Positions 12,749 to 24,714 of a stretch of 64,000 nt of DNA are shown one piece after another. Source of the stretch: Pohlia nutans (lineage: Eukaryota > Streptophyta > Bryopsida > Bryales > Mniaceae); NCBI GenBank assembly GCA_022496805.1, contig CM040085.1, forward strand, positions 46,591,811-46,655,810. The letters are read 5' to 3'. Position 1 is the stretch's first letter, and each line of letters begins with the position of its first letter. The translations under genes were made by a program, and so were the position numbers. Under the pieces are notes generated by a model. That model made no database searches, had not been told where the DNA came from, and saw only the letters and a program-made list of their open reading frames with translations.

Positions 12749-13806
12749 AGCTCCTCCCTCGTCCTCTTGTGCTATCGAGCTACGCACTCACTCTCCCATT
12801 ACAAAACCCTAAACACAAATTAACTAATTCATTGTCTAGATAACAAAACTAGCTTCTCACAAACCAACACACTAATCAAAATTAGCTTTACGATCGAGCT
12901 AAAGAATAAGTTTAACCCCTAAACGTACCAGGGTGTTTCAAGAATTGACAATTTGAGAAAAAGCATTATAAACTACTATTTAGAAGAATATTTTGGAATT
13001 GATATACAAATGAAAGTTCTAGATTTTGAATTTTAGATTCCATCCGTACGGTTTGATTCACTAATACTATCTCCAATATTTAATTATAAAATTTGAAAGT
13101 TAAAATTAAAAATTCCTTCTAAATTCGATTACAAACAAAATTTTAATATTTTTTGAGTAAAATTTATTGGAATGAATTTGAAATGAGATACTCTTAAACG
13201 TGGTGATTCTTTGAAATTTTTGTGTTTCTTAAATCTGTGACCTCATTTTTGCAAGGTCACTTTTGAACTACAGTCAATGCAATTTTGGCTTGGTCAACGA
13301 CTTGACACACTTCTACATTTGTAATTTTAGAAAAATATGTAATCAAGTATGACTAAATCCAACCGTTAGATAGGACAACAACTTGGTGAAGAATCTCCGA
13401 AAAATGGGATGACTTTCATCCAAGCATTGATGAGAACGTGAGAAGGGTTTGAATCTGTTAGTCGTCCACTTTCTGGACGCTCTGACGTTTAGGGGTTAAC
13501 CAACTGAGCCTCTTGATTTTATATGTAGCACTTTTGAGTCTGCTTACTTTCAATTACAGCTTATTTTTTATCTACCTCCCTCGTCCTCATCTGATTAAAA
13601 TCATGTCAGTGAGCCAAAACCCAGACACAGATTAACTCGTTCATTCCTTTCCATTCCTTAAACCCTAGACTAGCTTCTCACAAACCAACAAACGCCTCAC
13701 TCTAATCCAAATTAGCATCATGAGCTAATTAAAGCTGAAGTTGAACCAAACTGAACCTCATGATTTTCTAGCACTTTTGAGTTCTTCTCTTCAATTATAA
13801 CATATT
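12749..13806. repeat. Tandem duplication upstream of the glyoxal oxidase-like gene
   Basis: Copy 1 (12749-12915 continued at 13500-13571) and copy 2 (about 13572-13806) share CTTCTCACAAACCAAC, CCCTCGTCCTC, CAAATTAGC and TAGCACTTTTGAGT. Copy 1 is split by the TTAA element at 12912-13499. The duplication lies 0.6-1.7 kb upstream of the gene start, so it may hold duplicated promoter sequence (inference). Confidence 0.7.
12912..13499. mobile_element. TTAA element (piggyBac-like MITE), subfamily 3, 588 bp
   Basis: TTAA-CCCCTAAACGTACC at 12912; the complement of the right end reads TTAA-CCCCTAAACGTCAG from 13499. A subterminal palindrome CGTCCACTTTCTGGACG lies near the right end, as in the HSP60-intron elements. 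It splits copy 1 of a tandem duplication whose copy 2 keeps the empty site (13742-13745). Confidence 0.88.
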
Positions 13807-14426
13807 TTTGATGTACACGTACAATGTTCTTCATGAATCTGAATCAATCTACACCACTGAGGCTGATGTATCGATCGATCACTGTACACGGATAAGAACG
13901 GTTTGTGATAGTTTAATTAACCTCAAGAATCCGGTGGTCGAACTGACAGGAAGAACATTCGATAGGCCGGGAGCCAGCAGGGAATCGTGATGCAGGACAA
14001 AGTGGATGTGCGTGGCAACAATAACAAAAAGCTGGGTGACCAGCACGATGGGGATCGAGCTTGCAGAGAAAGGAAGATCGGAGGGAGTTGGCAGCAGCCA
14101 TAGCCGGTCCCACCGGGTTGCACTGATCACTAACTTGTTCACATGTGACCGTGGAGTACGCGTGCTCACTGACCAGCATGCCGCCCTCACTCACTCATTC
14201 ATGCAGTATTATTATTCGCCTTTTGTCATGATCTGGACAACACTCCTCATTGCCACAGAGAATATATGAGCACCAATCTATCCAATTCTCCAACTCATCA
14301 CAAGCTCCACTAGATCGATCGATCACCGGGGCTGCTACGTGTCGATCGAATTGATTCGACACTGGAATTGAAGCTAGCTCGGTCAGAGGCAGTGCAGGTG
14401 GAATTACTCCAGGATCGATTCGATCG

Positions 14427-17400
14427 ATGGGGGTCGACATGACGAGGTTCCTGGTGTTCCTGGTGGCGATGGTGGTCGCCGTGGACGCGCAAGGCTACTG
14501 GGAGACCGTGGTGAACAACGCTGGAATTGCCACCATGCACTCCGCCGTGACGCATTACGGGAACGTGGTGTTGCTGGACCGCACCAACGTTGGACCCTCG
14601 CAGCTCGCCCTTGCCAAGGGCGTCTGCCGTGACAACCCTGCAGATCGAGTACGTCTTCCATCTCACCATGTCAAATCGCTACAATACATCCCGGTGGCTT
14701 ACACCGGCCATGCCATTATCACTGAAAATCGGGTGTAAACAGCCCACTTCCGTAACATACGCCGGTGTAAGCGGCTGAGATCTGTTGTAGTGGTCAGAAA
14801 CGCTCATATTAGTTATATTGACCATTCCCTGTTATGTTCTAGTGACATAACAGGTTGCAGGTTACTCTAGAAAATAACAGAGATTGGCCAAAATAACCAA
14901 TATGGCGTTTGAAGCTACATGTGATAGTGATGAATTCACTGACATAAAATTATGATGACTCGTAATTGGCTTTCATCAAATTCTGGGGGGGGTGAATTCA
15001 GCGCGAGAATTCATGTAACAGAGATGATGGATTGAATGGGTTGTGATTGTTGAATTCATGCAGGCGTTGAAGCATGACTGCACTGCGCACTCGGCTGTGT
15101 TCACGCCAGGCTCCAACGACGTTCGGCCGCTGTTCGTGTACACGGATACGTGGTGCTCATCCGGTCAGTTTGATGCCAATGGCAAGCTGGTGCAAACTGG
15201 CGGTGATGCTGACGGATTATTGAAGGTACAATTCTGGAAACTGAATCATATTATTACTCACTTTTCCAAAAATTTCCACTATATGCTTTCATTGTGTGGA
15301 GGTCCTCTTCCTTTATCGGTAAGCTACAGCAATTGTTGGGTCGAAATTCGAGTTGCAGGATGGCTGTACGTTGTCATGAATTTCGGAATCTAGTTTGGTG
15401 ATGGATATTGTTATGAATTTCAGAGCGTTATGATTGAATTGATGTCTTAATTCCAGATTCACAATTAGTCTAGTTTGTTGATCGACTCCTCGGATATCGT
15501 TATGCATTTCAGAGCGTTATGATTGAATTTTCATATTCTGATGATGATTGATGACAGATTTTTCATATTCTGATGATGATTGATGTCTTTTTCAGATTCG
15601 GAATTTCTCGCCGTGTGGAGGAGGCGGGTGTGACTGGGTGGAGCTCGACCAAGGGTTGATCGAAGGCCGCTGGTACGCGTCCAACCAGATCTTACCGGAC
15701 GGCTCACAGATTGTGGTGGGAGGTCGCAACGTCTTCACCGTGGAGTACGTCCCTCGCAATGGCCGCGGCGCGTACAACCTCCCGCTCCTCACCAAGGTGT
15801 GTACGCAAATCCCTCACTGAATTAAATTGATACTTCCTTTTTGAATGAATCCGGATTGATTCTGCACACGTAGTGGTTTGCTGCAGTGACTTTTTTGTTG
15901 CTAGTTTTAGCCATACTGCTGCATAAAATTTGTGCTGGCTAATTGATACAAAGGATTTTTGGAAAAAGAAAAGAACAATAGCCAGATTTCCTACATGGAG
16001 TCAAGATGTGTAGCCTCTATAAACCCAAGTAGCACATATGTCATATTACCTATATATTAATATGAAGATTGCTCTTCAAGCCATGGAAAAGTAGCAAAAA
16101 TGTTAAACTGTCTCCTGACGAAAAAAACAATCACTGTTGGGTTTGCAGAGTAACGATCCGCAGAATGACAACATGTATCCATACGTGCACCTATTGCCAA
16201 ACAATCAGCTCTTCATCTTCGCCAACAGGGATTCGTGTCTGTACGACTGGGCAGCCAACAAGGTGGTGCGCGACTACCCGGTGATTCCCGGGGAGCCGCG
16301 GAACTACCCGTCGGCGGGGAGCTCCGTGCTGTTGCCGTTGTCAGCGAATGCGAACTATGGCAACGTGGAGGTCGTGGTCTGCGGCGGCGCGGCGTACGGC
16401 GCGTACCGGAACCCCGCGGGGCAGCCGGCATCGCAGACGTGCGGGCGCATCGCGCCGCTGGCCGCGGGCGCCGGCTGGGCCATGGAGACCATGCCCATGC
16501 GCCGCACCATGGGCGACATGATCATTCTCCCGGATCGCCAGGTGCTCATCATCAACGGCGCGGAGAACGGCGCCCAGGGATGGGGCAACGCGCAGAATCC
16601 CGTCAAGACACCCGTGCTCTACAAGCCTTACAACGCCGCTGGTGCCAGGTGCGTGACGGCCCAATCTCTACTCCTTATTATCACACTCTCTAATATCACA
16701 CCACGGATTTTTCCTTTTTCCAAACAGGGTGGCACCAATGAATCAAACAGTGTAGCACTTTCATATGAATGAGCTCATAATTGAATGAAAATTGCTCAAA
16801 TGGATGAAATATGTCAACACGGATAAATATTTTGATAAAGGAATGCGTTTTGGGTGTATTTTTCCGACTAAAAATAATTTCGCTTTCTAAAAAATTATCT
16901 CTTTCTAAAAATAATTTCGCTTTCTGGCTGTATTTTGCCGACTAAAAAACGGTTGTATCACAATATTGCGGTAATCATCACATTTTCTAATGTTACAAAT
17001 GAGGTGATCAGTGGAAAAATTAGATGATTCCACATGTCACAGTTTGAAAGTTTACGTTAGAAATTTTTTTGGGTGATAGGATTATAGAGTTTCGCTAAAT
17101 TGGCAATCTCTCAAAATTTGTCAAAATGCGATGTGCCCACAAATGTAGCTCCTCAAAAAAAATTATCAAGTTTTGTACACGTATACAAAGCTTTGCCATT
17201 TTAACAAAAAAATATCAATTTAGTCGAAATTTTCTCTAAATTGATCATTTTCAATTGTCAAAACTGAACTAGATAATATTTGAGGAGGCCATTATTGTAC
17301 AGTACTAGTGTCAAGTTGTGTAATGTTATGTACTTTGTGATCATTGAATTTAGTTCTCTTGTGACTAGCTAATGAAATAGTGATATAGTTTCTTTGAACA

Positions 17401-17969
17401 CTGGATTTGGCATTGTGAGATGCACAATGTTTGTTTTCTTTTGACATGCTTATATTCAAATTTATGGAAAATTGTGGAAATTCAGGTTCCAAACGTTGGC
17501 GGGTAGTCCGATTCCACGGGTGTACCACTCAACCGCGAACTTGCTTCCCGACGGGCGCGTCATGGTCGCAGGAAGCAACACGCATCAGTTCTACACACTA
17601 GCAGGCTACCTCCCCACGGAGCTTCGCATCGAAACCTTCTCGCCGCCGAACCTCGGCGCCAACCGGCCTGCATTCGCGGCCGTGCCGGGCGGATTGAAGC
17701 ACGGCCAAGCGTTCACGGCCACCGTGAAAGCGGCCAATCCCAAGTACATCGAACTGAACATGCTCAGTGCGCCGTTCGTCACGCATTCGTACGCGCAGGG
17801 CCAGAGGTTGCTGCAATTGGAGGCCGGCGCACCCGCGGCGGCTGCCGGGGGTTTTGCCGTCGCCTCCAAAGCTCCACCCACTGCCGCGGTCGCCCCCGCG
17901 GGGTACTACATGTTGTTCCCCGTGGCGGACGGCAACGTTGGGTACGCCGCTTGGGTGAAGATTGGCTGA
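14427..17969 (+). CDS. Glyoxal/galactose oxidase-like (AA5 copper radical oxidase), secreted
   Basis: Five exons: 14427-14648, 15064-15225, 15596-15796, 16149-16648, 17486-17969. All junctions are GT-AG and phases join without a break, giving about 522 residues. Residues 1-21 are a signal peptide, so the product should act in the wall or apoplast. The copper-radical site is complete: Cys105 (TWCSSG), Tyr155 (GRWYAS), Tyr375-His376 (RVYHST) and His462 (FVTHS). Family knowledge: these enzymes oxidise aldehydes or primary alcohols and release H2O2; plant members act in pollen, tapetum or cell wall. Substrate cannot be told from sequence. Exons 4 and 5 are much richer in GC than the AT-rich flanks. 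Intron 1 carries a hairpin MITE (14798-14910). A second Met at residue 5 is an alternative start. Confidence 0.93.
14798..14910. mobile_element. Hairpin MITE of ~113 bp, copy 2, in intron 1 of the oxidase gene
   Basis: AAACGCTCATATTAGTTAT and its partner ATAACCAATATGGCGTTT bound a near-complete hairpin homologous to 11966-12079. A separate small inverted pair (GTGGCTTACACCGGC at about 14692, partner GCCGGTGTAAGCGGC at about 14761) lies just upstream in the same intron. Confidence 0.75.
16649..17485 (+). other. Intron 4 of the oxidase gene (837 bp)
   Basis: AT-rich intron between the exons ending at Ala361/Arg362. It contains a local duplication of TAAAAATAATTTCGCTTTCT (about 16866 and 16905). 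No gene is seen within it. Confidence 0.7.
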
Positions 17970-18504
17970 GCTTCATTTCCTTAGCACAGATTCATTCCTT
18001 GTGGATGCATGTATGTATATTGTGTGGAATTCTCGCGCATCCCCATACCTGGAGCTTTGTCAGATTGGTAGAGAAGAGTCTAATATGACCTACAGCACGG
18101 TATTAATGTACGTACCGTTGAGTCACAGGATAACCTATTCCAAAATAAATTTTTGAGATGACTGATTGTTGTAGAACAAAAAAATATACTGTAAAGCTTA
18201 CGCCAGAGTGAGTCAATAAAATGGCTGCCAATGGCTGCGTACTTGTACACAAAACTGGTTGCTATGGACCCAATAATGCTTCATCAAACTGTCATTGGTC
18301 ATGGATGATGATGATGGTTGTTGTGAGTGGAAGCCATTAGAAAGCGACTTGTTTCTTCACAATATATAGCCAGGATGTTTACACTTGCGTGTTGAAACAT
18401 ACATTCAATCCTCTGAAAGAAAGCGTCACGCCATCTAGATTCCTTGGATTCAAGGCATCCTGCTATCTAAGTGGAGGCATCACACATAGCACTCACTACC
18501 TAAG

Positions 18505-18651
18505 TACAGTTGTCCCTCTCTATTATGACATGTTTTGAAAACCCTGATTTCAAGGTGGCAAGCATGGATTAGTCACAGAAATGACTTGTCACATGTGTAT
18601 TGCTTGAAACAATAATATCATGGAGTGTCATTGTATGAAGGGTAGACTGTA
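18505..18651 (+). mobile_element. Pogo/Emigrant-like MITE, intact ends, 147 bp
   Basis: TA at 18505-18506 and 18650-18651 bound CAGTTGTCCCTCTC (left) and, on the complement of the right end, CAGTCTACCCTTCAT. TA target and CAGT-type ends are typical of pogo-like Tc1/mariner derivatives in plants. Diverged copies lie at 1823-1902, 30810-31155 and 58578-58690. Confidence 0.7.
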
Positions 18652-18994
18652 GAGGCATCAAGAGTAGCACTCAATATTGAATTTTTTCAAAACAAAGCAA
18701 CAAGGGTAGTACTTAGTATTTAAAATCATATAATAATTTAGTGAAATTATCCCTAACAAACTCATTTTTTATACCATCCTTAGGCATATAGTTCTTATTA
18801 TTACCTAAAATGTATTGAAGGAAAAACACAGATATCAACAAGAAGCCTGACATGTAATTAAGACATGTTGAAATTTCAAGCAAATTCCTTGGAAAGATCC
18901 ATGATTTTCATGCAAGCATATTAAGGTTCTTAAATAGTTGGTAGAGTTCTCTTTTTTCAACAATAGCACTGTAGGTGGTCTGATACTAAATGTA

Positions 18995-19279
18995 ATCATC
19001 TCAATTTTGCCATCCTATGATTGCCTACATAGGTCCATGTTGTTTCAGTTGGTCATAAATTTGTGTCTCAATGACACGAAAACAACACAATATGGTCATT
19101 GATTCAATGCTAAAACAACAATGATTGAATTGGTGGCCACTGATGTAGTCATTTTCGCTATAGCACTGAATCAGTGACCATATTGTGTTGTTTTTGTGTC
19201 ATTGAGACGCAAACCTATGACCAATTGAAACAACACAAACCTATGTTGGCAATCAATGGGTGGGAAAATTTGAGATGAT
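18995..19279. mobile_element. Long-hairpin MITE, ~285 bp
   Basis: Arms of about 130 bp pair across the element: TCATCTCAATTTTGCC on the left against GGGAAAATTTGAGATGA on the right. Inside, AACAACACAATATGGTCA pairs with TGACCATATTGTGTTGTT. No coding content. Confidence 0.7.
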
Positions 19280-19781
19280 GTCTCACTATCCAATTTCCAA
19301 CTAAATCTTAAGTGGATTTGCTATGATTTGGATATTTGCTAGAATGATTTGGGAATAGTAGCAGAGATTCTAAGTCATTCTAGAGAGGGACTAAAAAACC
19401 TTATGTTAGTACATTTGTGTCCAACATTTAATTTGAAAATGAAATTTATGTGAATATTCTCCAAGATTATCTTTTCCACTGGAGGAAAAAAAATTGAAAA
19501 AAAAAATTAAAAATCCCCTATATTTTGATTTATAATTTTTTACAATTTTTTTGGATTATTTTGATTTTTTGAATTTCGAATGTAAATTCGGGGGAAAGTC
19601 CAGCTAGGACTCGTCGTCTCCGTCTCCTCGTGGTCCCCGGCACTCCCGTTCAATCACCCTGAACTTTCCTCACGTCGCCCCGCTTCAAGCTTCTTCTTCT
19701 CCATTGCCATTGTCTCGTCTTCTCGATTTCTTATTTAGTTTTAGTTCCACAATCATTTTGGTTTTAGATTTCTCAATACCC

Positions 19782-20489
19782 ATGGCGACCGCAATTGCCA
19801 GCCGAGTCTCCGCAATGGCAGTTTGCGCCGGGCGAGAATTCTCTCCGAGCGTGGCTTTCAAGGCGGGCGCCATTCCGTCGCTCGCCGTGGTCCGAAGAGC
19901 CCACTTCGGCAGCCTCTCCAGCAGCACGTTCGGATCCCGCGCGGGTTTGCAGAGGTTCGCGAGTTCGGGGGCACGAACAGTGGCCACGATTTCCGTCGGG
20001 GATAAGCTTCCGGAGGCGCAGCTCTCGTACTTCGACACGGACGGCAATGCGCAGGCCGTGAAGGTTTCGGAGCTCACCAAAGGGAAGAAGGTGGTGCTGT
20101 TCGCGGTTCCGGGCGCATTCACTCCCACTTGCTCCAGCAAGCATTTGCCTGGGTTCGTGGCCAAGGCCGAGGAGCTTCGGAACGCGGGCGTGGACACGTT
20201 GGCTTGCGTCTCCGTGAACGATGCCTTTGTCATGCAGGCGTGGGGGAAGAGCGCTGGCGTTGAAGACAAGGTGCTCATGTTGTCCGACGGCTTGGGCAAG
20301 TTTACTCAGGCTCTCGGCACCGCTGTGGACTTGTCGGATAAGGTTGAGGGCCTTGGCGTTCGATCACGACGATTCTCCATGCTCGTTGAAGACGGCGTGG
20401 TGAAGGTCTTGAACCTGGAGCAGGGTGGCGCCTTCACTAACAGCAGCGCCGAAGACATTTTGAGCAGCTTGCAGAAGGCATCCGCCTAG
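19782..20489 (+). CDS. PRXIIE: Type II peroxiredoxin, chloroplast-targeted (PRXIIE-like)
   Basis: A single-exon frame of 235 residues. It reduces peroxides using thiol donors in the plastid stroma (family knowledge). Residues 1-~65 are rich in Ala, Ser and Arg with few acids, as in a chloroplast transit peptide; the mature domain starts near [14 protein letters not shown]. The peroxidatic Cys117 lies in [16 protein letters not shown] and the second Cys142 in [13 protein letters not shown], the 25-residue spacing of atypical 2-Cys type II enzymes. The motif [15 protein letters not shown] is also diagnostic. The frame is open upstream to 19704, but the Met at 19782 (context ACCCATGGCG) best fits the family. 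Confidence 0.94.
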   Translation: MATAIASRVSAMAVCAGREFSPSVAFKAGAIPSLAVVRRAHFGSLSSSTFGSRAGLQRFASSGARTVATISVGDKLPEAQLSYFDTDGNAQAVKVSELTKGKKVVLFAVPGAFTPTCSSKHLPGFVAKAEELRNAGVDTLACVSVNDAFVMQAWGKSAGVEDKVLMLSDGLGKFTQALGTAVDLSDKVEGLGVRSRRFSMLVEDGVVKVLNLEQGGAFTNSSAEDILSSLQKASA

Positions 20490-20679
20490 AGAAAATCTCT
20501 TCGGCTTTTTCGTTATCGGTGAGCATCATACTGCCGAGCTAAACCCTAATTACTATTCTTCTTGTACCATTTGTCTCTAGGGTTTTGCAGCACTTAAAAA
20601 GAAGTTGGTTGTTGTAGTGTGGACCTTTCTTCTATGGCGGCATTGTTTCAATGTACGTTGAAGAGTTGAACTTCAGGAC

Positions 20680-20883
20680 TTAACCCCAAAAAGGACCAAG
20701 AAGCGCAAATGTTTTTTTACCAGTTTTGAGTAGATCATGTGGAGACCTTCTTTCGTCTATTTTGTGACTCACACCCAACGCTCTTCGCTGATTCTGTTGA
20801 TATAAAATGTGGCCCCATTTGAATTATATTTTTTACAATATGATCATTTTAAGTCCATTGATTCTTGGTCCTTTACGGGTTAA
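20680..20883. mobile_element. TTAA element (piggyBac-like MITE), subfamily 2, 204 bp
   Basis: TTAA-CCCCAAAAAGGACCAAGAA at 20680; the complement of the right end reads TTAA-CCCGTAAAGGACCAAGAA from 20883. It is the reference copy for subfamily 2 (others at 1-80, 11290-11531, ~27190-27390 and 45242-45525). It lies about 190 bp past the peroxiredoxin stop codon, so it could fall within the 3' untranslated region. Confidence 0.85.
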
Positions 20884-23783
20884 ATCATCAGAGCAGGTGT
20901 CTTTGTGAACTCTGTTAAGGTTGTCGTAGGGTTTTGAATGCAAATTGGATATGAAGCTCGTTTTAACACTTTTGCACGCTTTCGTTTCAGTGATGACAGT
21001 TTGCGGCCAAGCGAAGCAGGACTACGCAGGTCCTTCGTGTTGAGAGTTGTCCTGTTCCATTAGTAGAAGCTCTTTTGTGCGCTTTGTATTCAATCGACAG
21101 TGTAGACTTTCTTGCAGATAGCCTGTAAGCATGAGTTCCTTCATGGATTTTGTAGAGAAACCAGAGGCACTTTCCTATTCCTGTTGTTTGCTTATACCAT
21201 CAGCAGCTGTTCCTTCATAATCTATTGCAGAAACTGTTTCCTAACTACCATTCCATGAGTTGTTTCATTGACCTCTCATTAAGAAGAGCAGATGCAATGC
21301 TTTGGTTAGATTTGAGATCGCATTTTCTGATCAATGACGATCTCACTAGTATTTCCAATTTCATGCCCAACCTCAAGGCAGTGAATCAATCTCAGAGCTT
21401 TCTCCGCTGTATCCATTGCTCCTCCATTTCATATGAGCTGATTCTCTGAATTTATAATGGATTCCACTCAAGACCCAATTCCGTATGGTGACAGCCACTT
21501 CAGAGGGGGAATACAAATGTCCATGCCAATAGGCACACGGTATTGGGGGAAGCCCCACTAAAAGCACACTTACTGTGACGCAGTTGACACTTGGCATGCA
21601 GGCCGTCAGAGAGCCCGCGACCCAAATCCGTGGCTAAAAGAGAATATTATATAAGGTGGGGAATTATAAGGAGGGGGAATTACAAAGTGACGCAAGTCAC
21701 ATGAAGGCCCTCACAGCCGACCACACAAAGGGCACCAAACAGCCTAAGCAACCAAAGTCACTAAGACTAAGAGGGGAAAGAAAACAAACCAAGGCAAGAA
21801 CAACAAGTCACGGTTGAGATCCAAGGGGTCAAAAAGCTCCCAAACAACAAGCAACAGAGCAAGCAAAAAGAAAAGCAGAGCAGAAAATTAAAACTCATAA
21901 TACGGTTTACAAGGGAATTTATTTTCTACCTAAGCCACCATAGATGGGAGCCGAGTTGGAGGAGTCCAGGGACTGATCAAAGAATTGTTGCGCAAGTGAG
22001 TGATCAAAAGTATGAGGAGGCCGAACGTGAAGCGCTAACAGCTGAGGGTGGGCCGCGGCAGGACTAAGAGAAGGGCGAGGAATATGAGAGATAGAAAGGA
22101 TTCCAAGCTCAGAGGGAGTCGACACCACGACTGGAAAAATTCTAGTACTGGAAGGGGGCGTGGGAGCTCTTCGACCTGGTTCTAAATTAGACTAGAAGAG
22201 GGCTTGCTCGTAGAGATCATCTTGGTCTTGTAGGTAATCCGGGAGGTCCTGGATGCCAATATTATAACTGGGGAGGCAGTCGTTGTAGTCACGCTCAGTC
22301 TCTTTGTCTTGATCAATCTCCAAGTCCACATCAACTTTGACCTCATGCATAATTTGATCTAAAATTTCAGCAATGTTTCTTTCTGCCAAATCCTGCTTAG
22401 AGGGATCAAATTGAAGATGAGCAGGGAAAGGAAACCTTGGAGATTGAAGCAGTTGGACTGAGGGAGTGTCATGTGAAGAAGAACTTGGGTCAGTCTGAGA
22501 CTGAAAGAAAGAGAGGGTTGTGTGAGGCTAGCTCTAAAGCTTTTGTACCTATTAACTAGATCTCTAGTCAAAAACTTTTTATGAGGAACTAACTGCCACT
22601 TAATTCCATTGCTAGTGCGACAAATTATATCATCATAACTCCATGTTTTGAGAAAAATCTTTTCCTTTTACTGTTAGTTTGTTGATTTATACCCCATGTT
22701 GTACTTAGTCATCTTGTACCAGGCTTCCATTCAGGCTTCCATTCCTGCTTGAACTGTGGTCTACCAAGCACAAAAGATAGCAACCCCAATGTGAAATTTT
22801 CCATATCTAATATCAAAGGCGGCCTATTGACACCAAAGAAACCATATCAAGCTCATCCTCAATATCTCCCATTGATAGTTGTTCATCTCTAGCTTATTAC
22901 TAAAGCTTGACCTCCCTAAATGTTATTATAGTCTTGAGCCGCATGTAAAGTAGCTTGCTTTGGCTGACTTTGAGGGTTATAAATATTACCTAGGAGCTTC
23001 CCATCATCCCAAAATTCGTTTGGCAAGTTTAGCTAGCTTTCTAAGAGTCTCGAGCTCGCCTATGGTGCATAGGTTGTATATGCCCGAGTGATTCATATGC
23101 ATCCGCCTTCTCCCAGGAGTAGCTCACCTTGGCAAGTAAGCCATATCATAGTCAAAAAAATTATGGAACCCATTTGTGCCAAAGATCTTTATAAAATTTA
23201 CAGCATTGAGCAGTGATATATCCTCTATTGGGCATAGTATGAGAGAAAGGTGGGACTTGACCTTGGCGGGAGTTGATAATTTTGTATCCCCGTTTTGTAG
23301 AGTAGTTGAAAAAAATTTCCCTCCTTAACGTCACCAATCTTGGGCCAATACGATTCTTTCAGGTCCAAGTCTAGATCTTGAATCTTGCCATGTTGAACCA
23401 CATAGATTGGAAAACCCTATTCCAGTATATCCAAAGGATTAAATTTGGAAAAGCCGTATGATAGGCTTCGGAACACCGTTCTAGCCCTGGTGAGTTTCCA
23501 CTTAGGAAGACGGACAAGTGTCTGACCCGGCACATTCTCAAGTCGTTTTGAGCCTTGGAACCACCTGTAAATTTGGACAAATAATTGGTTATGCTCATCT
23601 ACTTGTAAACTTGGACAAATAACCGGTTATGCTCATCTATTGATCTAACTTGGTAGAACTCCTCCGGGAGTGCCCGATTTGGTTCATCTAAAGTGAACCA
23701 TTCTGCCTCTTGGGAAGGCACATTGTCTACCATACTCCATGGGACTGAGTGGACCATATCTTGTCGGATTTTGTCTATGTTAC

Positions 23784-23835
23784 GGGACCGAGTGATCCTG
23801 AATAAAGATCCTCTAACCAACTGAGCTAAGAAGGC
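23784..23835 (-). pseudogene. tRNA-derived fragment
   Basis: The minus strand begins GCCTTCTTAGCTCAG and continues TTGGTTAGAG, nearly identical to the 5' half of the intact tRNA-Ile gene at 24389-24462. The anticodon and T arms are replaced by unrelated sequence, so it is a pseudo-tRNA or the head of a tRNA-derived repeat. Confidence 0.6.
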
Positions 23836-23892
23836 CTATCACCGCGCATTAGTCATACTCCTCGATATTGCTGGCCTAATCAGCTGAAGCCC

Positions 23893-24313
23893 TAAGGTGG
23901 TTACCCCATTCCCAACTGAATAAGAAATACGGATATGAGGCATTTATATTATTTAGTATTATTATTTTTTAGAGTTAGGCAAGAAGAAATAGATTTCAAC
24001 ACAAGTTGAAACATAATTTTTGGATGAAGAATGAATTAGTTATAAATTTTCAAAGTTGAAATATGACACATCCCATTCACGTCATATAGGTAGAGCTCTT
24101 TCTGTCTAAAGAAGATTTGTATTGCACACACTAAAGATGCTTAAACCAACAACAACGAATCCATAACCACACTTACATATACTAAAACCAACAAGAGAGA
24201 ACCCATTACCAAGTGTAACTCATGCTACAACCAACATCGTTGCAGCATTGATTGTGGAAAATGCCCCTAGCTGTTGGTTTAAGGTGCCAGTTGGGAATGG
24301 GGTAACCACCTTA
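23893..24313. mobile_element. Inverted-repeat element, 421 bp, perfect 26-bp terminal repeats
   Basis: The 26-bp arm at 23893-23918 (starts TAAGGTGGTTACCCCATTCC) is repeated exactly inverted at 24288-24313. Ends GGTGGTTACC flanked by TAA/TTA suggest a PIF/Harbinger-like element, but the target repeat is ambiguous because TAA...TTA is itself part of the inversion. No coding content. Confidence 0.6.
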
Positions 24314-24388
24314 AAACCATGCTTGTGAGGCAGTTGACAAAGAGTCTGAGACCTAAATCCGTGGCTAAAAGAGAATATTCCAAAATTA

Positions 24389-24462
24389 TGCCCTCTACAG
24401 GTCTCGAACCTGTGACCTTCGCGTTATTAGCACGACGCTCTAACCAGCTGAGCTAAGAAGGC
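24389..24462 (-). tRNA. tRNA-Ile (anticodon AAU)
   Basis: The minus strand folds into a full cloverleaf. The acceptor GCCTTCT pairs with AGAGGGC (one G-U). The D arm is GCTC-AGCTGGTTA-GAGC. The anticodon stem TCGTG/CGCGA carries loop CTAATAA, anticodon AAT. The T arm is ACAGG-TTCGAGA-CCTGT. Box A and box B promoters are intact, and a TTTT tract follows within ten bases as a Pol III stop. No intron. It is a nuclear-type gene. Confidence 0.88.
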
Positions 24463-24714
24463 ACTCACTCCACCAAGTCAACCTTGAGACTGGAAATCGT
24501 TCAAGACCTGTCCCGAACGAGGAGGGAGGATTGCTGCTCAGGCTGGAAAAACATTGGTACTTATATTGATCGTTGCAACTATTGCTGTGCACAAAATTAG
24601 GGTAGAGGGTTTTAGAGACTCATCACAAAGCTCCTGCGTTGTTACGGAGAGGGCTCCGGTTAGAATCACAGGGAACTGAAGGATTTGGATGCAATTGTAG
24701 GGTTGAATTGTGCA

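Larger units (their letters stand above)
21574..24379 (-). repeat. Decayed repeat region bounded by direct repeats (possible LTR-type remnant)
   Basis: Direct repeats at 21574-21648 and 24324-24379 share TGTGA-GCAGTTGACA and a 25-bp identical run (21624-21648, 24355-24379) starting AAATCCGTGG. Between them, minus-strand frames at 21919-22389 are rich in Asp, Glu and Pro, with no reverse transcriptase, integrase or gag motif I can name. A ~37-bp tandem duplication (GGACAAATAA-GGTTATGCTC) sits at about 23568-23640. The stretch could be an LTR or TRIM remnant on the minus strand, or two copies of a smaller repeat. Assignment is weak. Confidence 0.35.

Noticed and set aside
21919..22389. Minus-strand frames rich in Asp, Glu, Pro and Ser as a possible gene
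   Set aside because: No recognisable domain, interrupted by stops, and lying in a region bounded by direct repeats. Kept only as part of a decayed repeat.
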